Assembly: GCA_038198775.1 (NCBI GenBank)
Contig: JBBPZV010000006.1
Location: forward strand, 124,001 to 188,000
DNA: 64,000 nt
Source of the DNA: JACCYJ01 sp038198775
Lineage (GTDB): Bacteria; Actinomycetota; Actinomycetes; Propionibacteriales; Nocardioidaceae
Direction: 5' to 3'
The position numbers and the translations under genes are program-made. Shown piece by piece: positions 1-8,407 of the stretch (its first letter is position 1; each line of letters starts with the position of its first letter). The notes under the pieces were generated by a model. That model saw only the letters and a list, made by a program, of their open reading frames with translations, searched no databases and was not told the DNA's origin.

Positions 1-704
1 CACCGCAGCACCCGGGCGAAGTCACGGGCCGCGCGCACCGTGCCTCGGACGCTGCCCGACACCTTCGAGCGAGTCCCGGCTGCCCGCGGGCCGTACGACA
101 CGTCGACCTCCGCGACCGTCCACCCGGCCCGAGCGGCCCGCAGCAGCAGCTCCAGCGGATAGCCGAACCGCCGGTCGGTGACGCCGAGCGCGATCAGGTC
201 GTCGCGCCGGCAGACCCGCATCGCGGCGATGTCGTGCACCGCCAGACCGGTGCGGCGGCGCAGCCACCAGGCGACCCCGACCGACCCGGCCCTGGCGTGC
301 CACGGCCACACCCCCCGGCCGGTGGGACGTCGCCTACCGACCGCCATCGTCGCCCGACCGTCCGCGACCACGGCGAGCAGCAACGAAAGCTCCGCCACCG
401 ACATCGAACCGTCCGCGTCGACCACCGCGACGTACTCCGCGGTCGCGGCGTTCGTCCCGGCCTGCACCGCGGCGCCGTAGCCGGGGACCGGCTCGACGAC
501 CACCTCCGCCCCGAGCCGGCGGGCGACCGCGGCGGTGCCGTCGCGTGAGCCGTTGTCGACCACGATCGGGTGCAGCCCGGCGGGCCAGTCGGCCAGCACG
601 GCCGGCAGCGCCATCGCCTCGTCGCGGCAGGGCAGCACGACATCGCACCCCAGATCTCGCGCTGCCGGGGTCGGGGGGCTTGCACCCGAGAAAGCCGCAC
701 CCAT
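1..704 (-). CDS. Family 2 glycosyltransferase, C-terminus cut by window edge
   Basis: It probably transfers a sugar from a nucleotide donor to a polyprenyl phosphate or another envelope acceptor. About 234 residues are visible and the C-terminus lies beyond base 1. The GT-A fold begins near residue 22 with VVLPCRDEA, followed by VVDNGSRDGT and the metal-binding DADGS. I chose the ATG at 704 because a TACCCT box lies 6 nt upstream, the leaderless arrangement used by many genes in this window. It is divergent from the two membrane proteins that follow, which suggests a common envelope-glycan role (inference). No membrane helix is visible in this part, and the acceptor is unknown. Confidence 0.85.
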   Translation of the reverse strand, partial: MGAAFSGASPPTPAARDLGCDVVLPCRDEAMALPAVLADWPAGLHPIVVDNGSRDGTAAVARRLGAEVVVEPVPGYGAAVQAGTNAATAEYVAVVDADGSMSVAELSLLLAVVADGRATMAVGRRRPTGRGVWPWHARAGSVGVAWWLRRRTGLAVHDIAAMRVCRRDDLIALGVTDRRFGYPLELLLRAARAGWTVAEVDVSYGPRAAGTRSKVSGSVRGTVRAARDFARVLR

Positions 705-710
705 ATCGAG

Positions 711-716
711 AGGGTA
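711..716 (-). promoter_or_regulatory. Leaderless -10 box TACCCT for the family 2 glycosyltransferase
   Basis: The hexamer ends 6 nt before the ATG at 704, so the start codon is the likely transcription start. Confidence 0.5.
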
Positions 717-815
717 AGCCAAGCCGGTCGAGCCGGGCCGGCAGCGCGAGGTGACGGACCGGTGACGTACGGGCGCAGCCCCGCCGCTTCAGCCGTCTCA
801 GCGCTCGCCCGACCG

Positions 816-821
816 TAGCCT
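816..821 (+). promoter_or_regulatory. Leaderless -10 box TAGCCT for the first membrane protein
   Basis: The hexamer ends 6 nt before the GTG at 828 and there is no Shine-Dalgarno sequence between them. Confidence 0.5.
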
Positions 822-827
822 GACGCG

Positions 828-2225
828 GTGCTGGACACCGTGCGCCCCGGCGACGTGCGGAGCACCCCGGCGGTGTCGTGGTGGCGGCCCGGTGTCCGCC
901 GATCCGGTGTGGCCTGTCTCGGCGCCGGTGCCGTGCTGTTCGGAGTCGCGGCGCTCTATCCGTGGCTCACCCGCACCGCCGTGCATGCCAGCTGGGGCGG
1001 GTCGGCGCCGCTGTCGGCCGCCTGGGACCTCCGGTTCGGCCCCGGCACGGCGCTCGCGCTGGCGCTCGGCGCCGCCGTCGCCTCGGCCGGTCCGAGTCTC
1101 GCCGTCCGGCTCCCCTGGAAGGCGTTGCTGCTGGTGAGCTGGGCCACCACGTGGGCATGGTCGGTCTCGCTGGCGCTGATCGACGGGCGCTCGGGAATCG
1201 CCGCCGTCTTCGCCCGGCCGAGTGAGTACGCGTACGACGCCGCCCGGGTGTCGTCGGTGCACCAGATGCTCACCGGGTTCGTCGCCCGGATCCCGATCGG
1301 CGCGCCCGACCATTGGCAGATCCACGTCTCCGGCCACCCGCCCGGTGCGCTGCTCGTATTCGTCGGGCTCGAACGGCTCGGCATCCACAACCCGTTCTGG
1401 CTCGGGCTCCTGGTGCTCACCGCGGGCACGACGGCGACACTGGCGGGGCTCGTCACGGTCCGCTCGCTGGTCGGGGAGCGGTGGGGCCGCCGGGTGGCAC
1501 CGTTCTGGGCGGCGGCCCCGGCCGCGATCTGGGTCGCGGTCTCCGCCGACGCGCTCTTCGCCGCCGCGGCCGCCTGGGGGCTGGCGACCCTCGCCCTGGC
1601 CGCGACCGGGTCCCGCGGCCGGGTCGGCTACGCGGTGCTCGCGGGTGTCCTGCTCGGCAGCTGCGCCTACCTCTCGTACGGGTTGGTGCTGCTGGGTGTG
1701 CTGGCGGCCGCGGTGCTGGTCGCCGCGCGCACCGCCGCCCCGCTTCCCTGGGTTCTCGGTGGCGTCCTCGCGGTGGTCGCCGCCTTCACCGCCGGGGGCT
1801 TCTCGTGGTGGGAGGCCTATCCGGTGCTGCGGGAGCGCTACTACGCCGGCCTCGGGCAGGTTCGGCCGTACTCGTACTGGGTGTGGGGCAACCTGGCCGC
1901 GGCCACGGCGGCGACCGGGCTCGCGGTCTGGGCGGCGCTGCCCGACACGGTGCGCGTGCTGGCGCGCCGGCCGTCGCAGACCTTGCCGGGCGCCGGGCTC
2001 GGAGCTCGTGGCGTCGCCCTGCTGGGCGCCGCGGCGGTGGTGACCATGCTGGTGGCGACCGCCAGCGGGATGAGCAAGTCGGAGGTGGAGCGGATCTGGC
2101 TCCCGTTCAGCTGGTGGGCCCTGGTGCTGCCCGCGCTGCTGCCGTCCGGCGCGCGGCGCTGGCTGCTGGCCCTGCAGGTCGCCACCGGCGTCGTCCTCGG
2201 CTCGGTGCTGAGGACCGGCTGGTGA
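828..2225 (+). CDS. Polytopic membrane protein, GT-C-like, tandem paralogue 1
   Basis: This is a 465-residue integral membrane protein with about ten hydrophobic segments. A long loop after the early helices carries GHPPGALLVFVGL, which resembles the HPP motif of GT-C/GT39 mannosyltransferases, and EVERIWLPFSWW lies near the C-terminus. It is closely related along its whole length to the next gene, so the two are a tandem duplication. The GTG start is supported by a TAGCCT box at leaderless spacing. The neighbours are a family 2 glycosyltransferase and a two-component system. A role as a lipid-linked sugar transferase is inference; no catalytic acidic residues were assigned. Confidence 0.8.
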   Translation: MLDTVRPGDVRSTPAVSWWRPGVRRSGVACLGAGAVLFGVAALYPWLTRTAVHASWGGSAPLSAAWDLRFGPGTALALALGAAVASAGPSLAVRLPWKALLLVSWATTWAWSVSLALIDGRSGIAAVFARPSEYAYDAARVSSVHQMLTGFVARIPIGAPDHWQIHVSGHPPGALLVFVGLERLGIHNPFWLGLLVLTAGTTATLAGLVTVRSLVGERWGRRVAPFWAAAPAAIWVAVSADALFAAAAAWGLATLALAATGSRGRVGYAVLAGVLLGSCAYLSYGLVLLGVLAAAVLVAARTAAPLPWVLGGVLAVVAAFTAGGFSWWEAYPVLRERYYAGLGQVRPYSYWVWGNLAAATAATGLAVWAALPDTVRVLARRPSQTLPGAGLGARGVALLGAAAVVTMLVATASGMSKSEVERIWLPFSWWALVLPALLPSGARRWLLALQVATGVVLGSVLRTGW

Positions 2226-2260
2226 GACACCGGCCGTCGGGGTCGACCTTGGCCGCAACC

Positions 2261-2266
2261 TACGAT
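2261..2266 (+). promoter_or_regulatory. Leaderless -10 box TACGAT for the second membrane protein
   Basis: The hexamer ends 6 nt before the GTG at 2273. It lies in the 47-nt gap after the first paralogue, so the second copy has its own promoter. Confidence 0.5.
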
Positions 2267-2272
2267 GACCCG

Positions 2273-3643
2273 GTGCAGGAGACCGTGCCCAGGTCCGGTA
2301 CGCCCGCGCCGACCCAGCCGCGGACCCGACTCGTCCTCAGCCGCCGCACGGCGTGGGGCCTCGGCGCGGGTGCCGGCCTCTTCGCAGCCGCGGCGATCGT
2401 GCCGCGGCTCACCGGGACCGACGTGCACCTCAGCTGGGTCGGGTGGCCACCCCTGGCCGCCGAGTGGTCGCCGCGCCTCGGGCCTGGCACCGCGGCCGCC
2501 GTCGTCATCGCCGTCGGCCTGGTCGTCAAGGGGCACGCCTTGGCGTCCCACCTCCCCTGGCGCCGGCTGGTGCTGGTGACCTGGCTGACCGGGCTGGCGT
2601 GGACGCTGTCCCTGGCGCTCGTCGACGGCCCGCAGGGCATCAGCCGGGTCTTCGCGAGACCTACCGAGTACGTCTACGACGCGAGGACCGTGACGTCGGT
2701 CCCGCAGCTGCTCACCGAGTTCACCGCCCGCATCCCGCTCGGGACGCCGTACCACTGGCAGACCCACGTCGGTGGCCATCCGCCGGGCGCTCTGCTCGTC
2801 TTCGTCGGGCTGGACCGGATCGGGATCAGCGACCCGCTCGCGGTCGGGCTGGTCGTCCTCACCGCGGGAACGACGGTGATCATGGCGCTGCTGATCGCGG
2901 CCCAGGCGCTGGCCGGTGAGCAGTGGGCGCGGCGGGCGGCGCCCTTCCTGGCAGGCGCCCCGGCCGCGATCTGGGTGGGGGTCTCCGCCGACGCGCTCTA
3001 CGCCGCGGTGGCGGCGTGGGGGCTGGCGCTGCTCGCGCTCGCCGCAACTCGAGCCCGCGGCCGGGTGGCGTACTCGCTGCTGGCGGGCGTGCTGCTCGGC
3101 TGGTGCTGCTATCTGTCGTACGGCCTGGTCCTCCTCGCGATCCTCGCGGTGGCGGTGCTGCTGGTGGCCCGCAACGCCTCCCCGCTGCCGTGGGCCGTGG
3201 CCGGTGCGCTGGCGGTGGCGGCGGCGTTCACCGCCGGCGGGTTCGTGTGGTGGGACGGTTATGCCGCGTTGCGGACGCGCTACTACGCCGGGCTGGGCGG
3301 CCTGCGGCCCTACTGGTACTGGGTCTGGGCCGACCTGGCCGCCGCGACGGCCGCCACCGGCCTGGGGGTGTGGGCGGCTCTCGGCCACACCTCCCGCGCC
3401 CTGCTGCACGGCCGGACGGGTGACCGTGCGATCGCCGTCTTGGGCAGCGCCGGCGTGCTGTGCATGCTCGCGGCCACCCTGAGCGCTATGAGCAAGGCCG
3501 AGGTGGAGCGGATCTGGCTGCCGTTCAGCTGGTGGGCACTGTTGCTGGCCGCCCTACTGCCGTCGGCGGAACGGCGGTGGCTGCTCGGCGTGCAGGCGGC
3601 CACCGGCCTGGCCCTCGCCTCCCTGTTGCGGCCGGGATGGTGA
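2273..3643 (+). CDS. Polytopic membrane protein, GT-C-like, tandem paralogue 2
   Basis: This 456-residue membrane protein is homologous to the preceding gene. It repeats the same landmarks in the same order: FARPTEYVYDA, GHPPGALLVFVGL, AAIWVGVSADALY, EVERIWLPFSWW. The reading frame stays open far upstream through the first gene, but the GTG at 2273 with its TACGAT box gives a protein that aligns with the paralogue from the N-terminus. The stop overlaps the start of the response regulator, so these genes are probably cotranscribed. A GT-C-type envelope sugar transferase is plausible but unproven. Confidence 0.8.
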   Translation: MQETVPRSGTPAPTQPRTRLVLSRRTAWGLGAGAGLFAAAAIVPRLTGTDVHLSWVGWPPLAAEWSPRLGPGTAAAVVIAVGLVVKGHALASHLPWRRLVLVTWLTGLAWTLSLALVDGPQGISRVFARPTEYVYDARTVTSVPQLLTEFTARIPLGTPYHWQTHVGGHPPGALLVFVGLDRIGISDPLAVGLVVLTAGTTVIMALLIAAQALAGEQWARRAAPFLAGAPAAIWVGVSADALYAAVAAWGLALLALAATRARGRVAYSLLAGVLLGWCCYLSYGLVLLAILAVAVLLVARNASPLPWAVAGALAVAAAFTAGGFVWWDGYAALRTRYYAGLGGLRPYWYWVWADLAAATAATGLGVWAALGHTSRALLHGRTGDRAIAVLGSAGVLCMLAATLSAMSKAEVERIWLPFSWWALLLAALLPSAERRWLLGVQAATGLALASLLRPGW

Positions 3644-4380
3644 ACGCGGGAAGTGGGCGGGGCCAGCGGGACCGGGCTGCGCACGTGCTGGTCATCGAGG
3701 ACGACGCGGCCGTCCGCGACGTCGTCCGCCGCTACCTCGAACGCGACGGGCATCGGGTGACGGCCTGCGCCGACGGCGAGGGTGGGCTGGACCTCGCCGC
3801 GGCCGACCCTCCGGATCTGGTCGTGCTCGACCTGCTGCTGCCCGGGATCGACGGTGTCGAGGTCTGCTCCAGGCTGCGGTCGCAGGACCGCCAGCCCCCG
3901 GTCGCGGTGATCATGCTCACCGCGCTCGGTGAGGAGGACGACCGGCTGAACGGGCTCTCCGCCGGAGCCGACGACTACGTGACCAAGCCGTTCAGCCCCC
4001 GCGAGCTGGCACTGCGGGTCGCATCCGTGCTGCGCCGGTCGCGCTCAGCACCCGGGGAGACGTCTTGCGGTCCACTGGAGGACGGCGGGCTGAGCCTCGA
4101 CCCGCTCGCCCGCACCGCCCGCTGGCACGACCGTGACCTGAGCCTGACCACCCGGGAGTTCGACCTGCTGGCGTTCTTGATGTCCCATCCGGGTCGGGTC
4201 TTCAGCCGCGCCGACCTGCTGGAGCGGGTGTGGGGGTGGTCGTTCGGCGACTACTCCACCGTCACCGTCCACGTGAAGCGGTTGCGCAGCAAGCTGACCG
4301 CCGGTGGTGCGGAGACCTCCGGCCGGATCGTCACCGTCTACGGGATCGGCTACCGCTTCGACGCCTGGGACGAGCCGTGA
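3637..4380 (+). CDS. OmpR/PhoB-family response regulator
   Basis: This 247-residue DNA-binding response regulator has a receiver domain near residues 16-135, with acidic pocket D22-D23, phosphoacceptor D65 in VVLDLLLPG, T95 and K117 in VTKPF. A C-terminal winged helix follows, ending in TVTVHVKRLRSKL and VYGIGYRF. The ATG at 3637 overlaps the upstream stop by 7 nt; a GTG directly after it is an alternative. The stop overlaps the kinase start in GTGA, so the two form a translationally coupled two-component system. Being distal in the membrane-protein operon, it probably controls envelope genes (inference); its signal is unknown. Confidence 0.93.
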   Translation: MVNAGSGRGQRDRAAHVLVIEDDAAVRDVVRRYLERDGHRVTACADGEGGLDLAAADPPDLVVLDLLLPGIDGVEVCSRLRSQDRQPPVAVIMLTALGEEDDRLNGLSAGADDYVTKPFSPRELALRVASVLRRSRSAPGETSCGPLEDGGLSLDPLARTARWHDRDLSLTTREFDLLAFLMSHPGRVFSRADLLERVWGWSFGDYSTVTVHVKRLRSKLTAGGAETSGRIVTVYGIGYRFDAWDEP

Positions 4381-5426
4381 CCCGGATGAGCGCTCAACCG
4401 GCACTGGTGGTGACGATCGCGCTGCTGTGCTCGCTGCCGGTGACCGTCGGGGGCGCGTTCTTGCTGCAGCGGCTCCGCTCGCGCTCGCTGGCGCTCTCCA
4501 TGGTCGTGCTCACCTTAATCCCCGTGGTCGCACTGCTCGTGGGTGTCGTCGCAACCAGCGGCTTCATGTTCAACGCCGCGCTGCGCACGACAGGCCTGGT
4601 GTGGCTGGTCGTCACCGCCGTGTGCGTTCCCACCGCGATCTTTCTGGGCCGGTCGCTGGCCCGGCGCAGCGTCTGGGAGCGCGACCTGCGTGAGCGCGAG
4701 CGTGCCGCCGAGGCAGCCAGGCGGCAGCTGGTGGCGTGGGTGAGCCACGACCTGCGTACCCCCCTGGCCGGCATCCGGGCGATGTCGGAGGCACTCGCCG
4801 ACCACGTCGTCTCGGAGCCGGCGGAGGTCGCGGACTACGCCCAGCGCATCCGCCAGGAGTCACTGCGGCTGTCGGACATGATCGACGACCTCTTCGAGCT
4901 GTCCCGGATCCACGCCGGAACGCGGAGCAGGGCGCTCAGCCCGGTTGCGGTCACCGACGTCGTCCGCGCCGCCGTCGCGTCGGTGCAGCCGGTCGCCGAG
5001 GCCTCCGGGGTGCGGGTGCGGGTCGAGAGCGTCGGCGACGGCACCGGTCCCGTGGTCCACGGTGCCGCGACCGAGCTGGTCCGGGTGGTGCGCAACCTGC
5101 TCGGCAACGCGGTGCGCCACACGCCGGTCGACGGTGAGGTGGTCGTGACCACGGGCACCGACGCCGCCGAGGTGTGGCTGCAGGTCGACGACGCCTGCGG
5201 CGGCATCCCGGACGCCGAGCTGCCGCGGGTCTTCGACGTCGCGTACCGGGGCGGAACACGGCAACGCGAGGACGCCGCGCCAGCGTCCAACCCCGTCGGT
5301 GCCGGCCTGGGCCTGGCCATCGCCCGCGGCCTGGTGGAGGCGCACAGCGGCCGGATCAAGGTGGCCAACCGGGGACCCGGGTGCCGGTTCGAGGTGCGGC
5401 TGCCGGCGGCGCCAGCGACCTCTTGA
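4377..5426 (+). CDS. Sensor histidine kinase
   Basis: This 349-residue kinase is the partner of the adjacent regulator. Three hydrophobic segments near residues 10-30, 38-60 and 71-91 form the N-terminus with almost no extracytoplasmic domain, so it probably senses a membrane event or an accessory protein. The dimerisation domain carries phosphorylated H124 in WVSHDLRTPL. The ATPase domain has the N box LLGNAVRHT, a G1 box DDACGGI (the usual DxG is replaced by DAC) and the G2 box GAGLGLAIARG. The GTG at 4377 gives a GTGA overlap; the ATG at 4386 is an alternative. It is convergent with the epimerase, only 12 nt away. Confidence 0.92.
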   Translation: MTRMSAQPALVVTIALLCSLPVTVGGAFLLQRLRSRSLALSMVVLTLIPVVALLVGVVATSGFMFNAALRTTGLVWLVVTAVCVPTAIFLGRSLARRSVWERDLRERERAAEAARRQLVAWVSHDLRTPLAGIRAMSEALADHVVSEPAEVADYAQRIRQESLRLSDMIDDLFELSRIHAGTRSRALSPVAVTDVVRAAVASVQPVAEASGVRVRVESVGDGTGPVVHGAATELVRVVRNLLGNAVRHTPVDGEVVVTTGTDAAEVWLQVDDACGGIPDAELPRVFDVAYRGGTRQREDAAPASNPVGAGLGLAIARGLVEAHSGRIKVANRGPGCRFEVRLPAAPATS

Positions 5427-5438
5427 GACCCTGTGCGG

Positions 5439-6482
5439 CTATGTGCACCGCACCGGTGCGGTCGCGAACGACGCCAGCCCGTCCCACGGGGCGATCCTGG
5501 CCCGAAAGCCGAGGCCGTCGGCGGCCGAGCGCGGCGACGCCACCACGTGCCGGACATCGGCGGCCCGGAACTCGCCGGTGATCACCGGTTCCGGCCCGGC
5601 GACGGTGCTCGCGATCACCCGGGCCATCTCGCCGACGGTGAGCGGGGTGCCCGAGCACACGTTGTACGGCGTGAGGCCGACGGGGTGGTCGGCCACCTGC
5701 TCGATCGCCGCCAGGTTGGCCGCGACCACGTCGTCAACGTGCACGAAGTCACGCGTCTGGTCGCCGTCCTCGAAGACCCGCGGCGCCTCACCGCGCGCCA
5801 AGGCGGAGCGGAAGATCGCGGCGACCCCGGCGTACGGGGTGTTCGCCGGCATGCCCGCGCCGTAGACGTTGTGGTAGCGCAGCGCCAGGCACCGGCCCCG
5901 CGCCAGCAGGCTCCAGGCCGTCGCGAGGTGCTCCTGTGCGACCTTGGACGCGGCGTAGCCGCTGCGCGGGTTCAGCGGCGCCGTCTCCAGCACCGCTTCC
6001 CAGCGCAACGGCCGGTCGCACACCGGGCAGGCCGGGTCGAACCGCCCCGCCGCCAGCGCCTCCGGACGACGGGCGGGAGGCTCGACGTCACCGTGGTCCT
6101 CGCACCGGTAGCGACCCTCCCCGTAGACCACCATCGACGACGCCAGCACGAGCCGGTCCACGCCGGCCGACGCCATCTCGGCAAGCAGCACGGCCGTGCC
6201 GAGGTCGTTGTGGGACGCGAACCCGGGGAGGTCGGCGGCGTCCACCCCGTGACCGACCATGGCGGCCTGGTGACAGACCGCGTCCACGCCGGCGAGCAAC
6301 GGCCCCAGCCGCCCGGCGTCGCGCACGTCGACTCGCACCACACCGCCCGGAGGTCGTACGGCGGCGGCGTGCGCCGTCTCCAGCATGGCGTCGAGGGCCA
6401 CGACCTCATGACCGCTCTCGACCAGCCGCCGGTGGACGTGCGAGCCGATGAAACCGGCCGCCCCCGTCAAAAGCACCCTCAC
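5439..6482 (-). CDS. NAD-dependent epimerase/dehydratase with zinc-ribbon-like insert
   Basis: This 347-residue extended SDR acts on a nucleotide sugar. The Rossmann motif GAAGFIGSH is at the N-terminus, with SSMVVYGE and the catalytic YAASK further on. Between them an insert contains YRCEDHG and CPVCDRPLRW, four Cys/His ligands resembling those of the dTDP-L-rhamnose 4-epimerase subfamily. The GTG at 6482 overlaps the upstream stop in GTGA, coupling it to MTA phosphorylase and DUF3046. The exact substrate is not proven; a dTDP-hexose 4-epimerase is the closest recognisable type. Confidence 0.85.
   Translation of the reverse strand: MRVLLTGAAGFIGSHVHRRLVESGHEVVALDAMLETAHAAAVRPPGGVVRVDVRDAGRLGPLLAGVDAVCHQAAMVGHGVDAADLPGFASHNDLGTAVLLAEMASAGVDRLVLASSMVVYGEGRYRCEDHGDVEPPARRPEALAAGRFDPACPVCDRPLRWEAVLETAPLNPRSGYAASKVAQEHLATAWSLLARGRCLALRYHNVYGAGMPANTPYAGVAAIFRSALARGEAPRVFEDGDQTRDFVHVDDVVAANLAAIEQVADHPVGLTPYNVCSGTPLTVGEMARVIASTVAGPEPVITGEFRAADVRHVVASPRSAADGLGFRARIAPWDGLASFATAPVRCT
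5447..5462. other. 16-nt perfect palindrome at a convergent gene junction
   Basis: ACCGCACCGGTGCGGT lies in the last codons of the epimerase, just beyond the kinase stop. It could act as a bidirectional terminator or simply be coding sequence; there is no T tract. Confidence 0.3.
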
Positions 6483-7288
6483 GGCAGCTGGACCGGCAGC
6501 GTCATCCCCGCGTGCACGCTGGTGCAGGAGCAGTCGGCCTGCCGCGGGATCTCGGCCACCGCCCGGACGAGCAGCGCCCGCAGCAGCTCGAGGTTGCGCC
6601 CGAACACCGCGAACGCGCTGGCCTGGTCGACCGCGCCGGCTGCGTCCAGCCCGGCGTCGAGGTCGGTGACCAGCGCCAGTGGCGTGTAGCACATCGCCAG
6701 CTCGCGGGCGAGCACCGCCTCGGGGTGACCGGTCATGTTCACCAGCGACCAGCCCTGGGCGGCGTACCACCTCGACTCGGCCCGGGTGGAGAAGCGCGGC
6801 CCCTCGATCACCACCATCACGCCCCCGTCGGCGACGTTGCACGCCGCCCCGGCGGCAACGGCCAGCAGCTGGCCGCGCAGCTGCTCGCAGTACGGGTCGG
6901 CGAAGGAGATGTGGCACGGGCCCTCGTCGAAGTACGTCTGGACCCGGGAGGTGGTGCGGTCGACGAGCTGGTCGGGGACCACCAGTGCTCCGGGTCCCAG
7001 CTCGGGGCGCAGGCTGCCGACGGCGCACGGGGCCAGCACCCGGCGGACTCCGAGCGTTCGCAGCGCCCACAGGTTCGCGCGGTAGTTGATCGCGTGGGCC
7101 GGGAAGCGGTGCCCCGGCCCGTGCCGGGGCAAGAACGCGACCGACCGGTCGGCGACGTCGGCGACCAGGACGTCCGCGCTGGGTTCGCCGTACGGCGTCG
7201 ACATCGCGACCGGCTCGGCGCCGGGCAGGAAGCTGGCGAAGCCGGAGCCGCCGATCACCGCGATGTCCGGTACGGGCACGCGCGGCAT
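6479..7288 (-). CDS. mtnP: S-methyl-5'-thioadenosine phosphorylase
   Basis: It phosphorolyses methylthioadenosine, a by-product of polyamine and SAM metabolism, to adenine and methylthioribose 1-phosphate. The 269-residue protein fits the PNP/MTAP family: GGSGF for phosphate binding at the N-terminus, PRHGPGHRFPAHAINYRAN, and the signature region VVIEGPRFSTRAES then NMTGHPEA. It lies 12 nt after DUF3046 and overlaps the epimerase start by 4 nt, so the three genes form an operon. The methionine at 7288 is used; a GTG four codons later would also work. A 6-oxopurine phosphorylase activity in this family cannot be excluded. Confidence 0.88.
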   Translation of the reverse strand: MPRVPVPDIAVIGGSGFASFLPGAEPVAMSTPYGEPSADVLVADVADRSVAFLPRHGPGHRFPAHAINYRANLWALRTLGVRRVLAPCAVGSLRPELGPGALVVPDQLVDRTTSRVQTYFDEGPCHISFADPYCEQLRGQLLAVAAGAACNVADGGVMVVIEGPRFSTRAESRWYAAQGWSLVNMTGHPEAVLARELAMCYTPLALVTDLDAGLDAAGAVDQASAFAVFGRNLELLRALLVRAVAEIPRQADCSCTSVHAGMTLPVQLP

Positions 7289-7300
7289 CCTGCCATGGCC

Positions 7301-7495
7301 TCAGCGCTCCTGGTCGGGCAGTTCGAGGTGCGCCCAGACCGCCCGCCAGACCCACTTCGGCGGCTCACCGGCGGCCAGCGCCTGCTCGACGGTGAGTCCC
7401 CCCAGCTCACGCATCACCTGCTGGCGGGCCCAGACCCGGGAGTACGCGCCACCGAGGTGCTGCTCCATCCGCGCCCAGAACTCGCTGTGCCTCAC
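7301..7495 (-). CDS. DUF3046 family small protein
   Basis: This 64-residue protein of unknown function is recognisable as DUF3046: VRHSEFWARMEQHLG, then WARQQVM and GEPPKWVWRAV. In many actinobacteria it lies near recA-recX; here mtnP follows instead. I chose the GTG at 7495 over an in-frame ATG at 7528 because a GATACT box ends 6 nt upstream, and because the family usually starts with V/M-RHxEFW. It is the first gene of a leaderless operon with mtnP and the epimerase. Confidence 0.85.
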   Translation of the reverse strand: MRHSEFWARMEQHLGGAYSRVWARQQVMRELGGLTVEQALAAGEPPKWVWRAVWAHLELPDQER

Positions 7496-7501
7496 CTCGC
7501 C

Positions 7502-7507
7502 AGTATC
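7502..7507 (-). promoter_or_regulatory. Leaderless -10 box GATACT for DUF3046
   Basis: The hexamer ends 6 nt before the GTG at 7495 and decides the start codon. A longer product from 7528 would have to start upstream of this box. Confidence 0.55.
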
Positions 7508-7603
7508 GGCATCAGGTCGACGGCGCACCGGCGGTGGCGTCCCGCCGCTGCTTACTGGTCGGTCGGCCTCCGCAGCCCGCGGCGCACACTCTGCCGGCCC
7601 GGC

Positions 7604-8407
7604 TCATTTCAGCAGCAGGGTCCCGATCCGGCGGGCGGCAACCAACAGCCCCCCGGTCCCCATCGCCGCGAGGTACGCCACCGCCACCAGCGTGCCGACG
7701 CCGAGGTGGCCGGTGGTCAGCGCGCGGCAGAGCGTCACGCCCTGGTAGAGCGGGGTCACCTGCACCAGCCACTGCAGCAGGTGCGGGTAGGCGGAGAGCG
7801 GATAGAAGGTGCCGGAGAACAAGAACATCGGCATGATCGCCAGCTGGATGTACTCGAAGTCCTGCCACGACGTCATCCATGTCGTCAGCGCCATGCCGGC
7901 GCCGCCGAAGGCGTAGCCGATCAGCATCGCCGCGGGCAGCGCCAGCACCGTCCACCACGAAGCGACCAGCCCCATCAACGACATCACCAGCACGAACATC
8001 GCCGAGTACGCCGCCCCCCGCAGCAGCGCCCAGGTCAGCTCGCCGGTTGCCACGTCCCACGGCCGCAGCGGCGTCGCGAGGATCGCGTCGTACAGCTTGG
8101 CGTACTTCATCCGGAAGAAGAGCCCGTACGTGGAGTCGAAGAGCGACCCGTTCATCGCCGACGCCGCCAGCAGCGCCGGGGCGACGTACGCGGTGTAGCC
8201 GATCAGCTCGCCGTCTGGGAGCCGGAAGCCCGAGACGAGGCCGGCCACCCCGATGCCGATCGAGAACAGGTAGAGGACGGGTTCGAGGAAGCCGGTCAGG
8301 AAGATCGGCCACGCCCGCTTGTAGACGACGAAGTTGCGCTCCACCAGCCGCCATCCGGTCCCGCGCACGGGGACCGGCACCACCCGAGCCGTCAGCGTCA
8401 CGCTCAC
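7604..8407 (-). CDS. ABC-2 type exporter permease 2
   Basis: This 267-residue membrane component has six predicted helices and the ABC-2 layout: an N-terminal cytoplasmic stretch with VERNFVVYKRAW, FLEPVLYLFSIG in helix 1, and the conserved FLFSGTFYPLSAYP before the last helices. It is the third gene of the ABC unit and its GTG start overlaps the stop of permease 1 in GTGA. With permease 1 and the ATPase it should form a heterodimeric exporter of the DrrB/NodJ kind. The substrate is unknown; lipid, polysaccharide or drug export are all possible. Confidence 0.88.
   Translation of the reverse strand: MSVTLTARVVPVPVRGTGWRLVERNFVVYKRAWPIFLTGFLEPVLYLFSIGIGVAGLVSGFRLPDGELIGYTAYVAPALLAASAMNGSLFDSTYGLFFRMKYAKLYDAILATPLRPWDVATGELTWALLRGAAYSAMFVLVMSLMGLVASWWTVLALPAAMLIGYAFGGAGMALTTWMTSWQDFEYIQLAIMPMFLFSGTFYPLSAYPHLLQWLVQVTPLYQGVTLCRALTTGHLGVGTLVAVAYLAAMGTGGLLVAARRIGTLLLK

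Noticed and set aside
1313..2272. A 776-residue protein covering both membrane paralogues
   Set aside because: The upstream half lies in the wrong frame of paralogue 1 and is Arg/Gly-rich; the second gene starts at the GTG at 2273.
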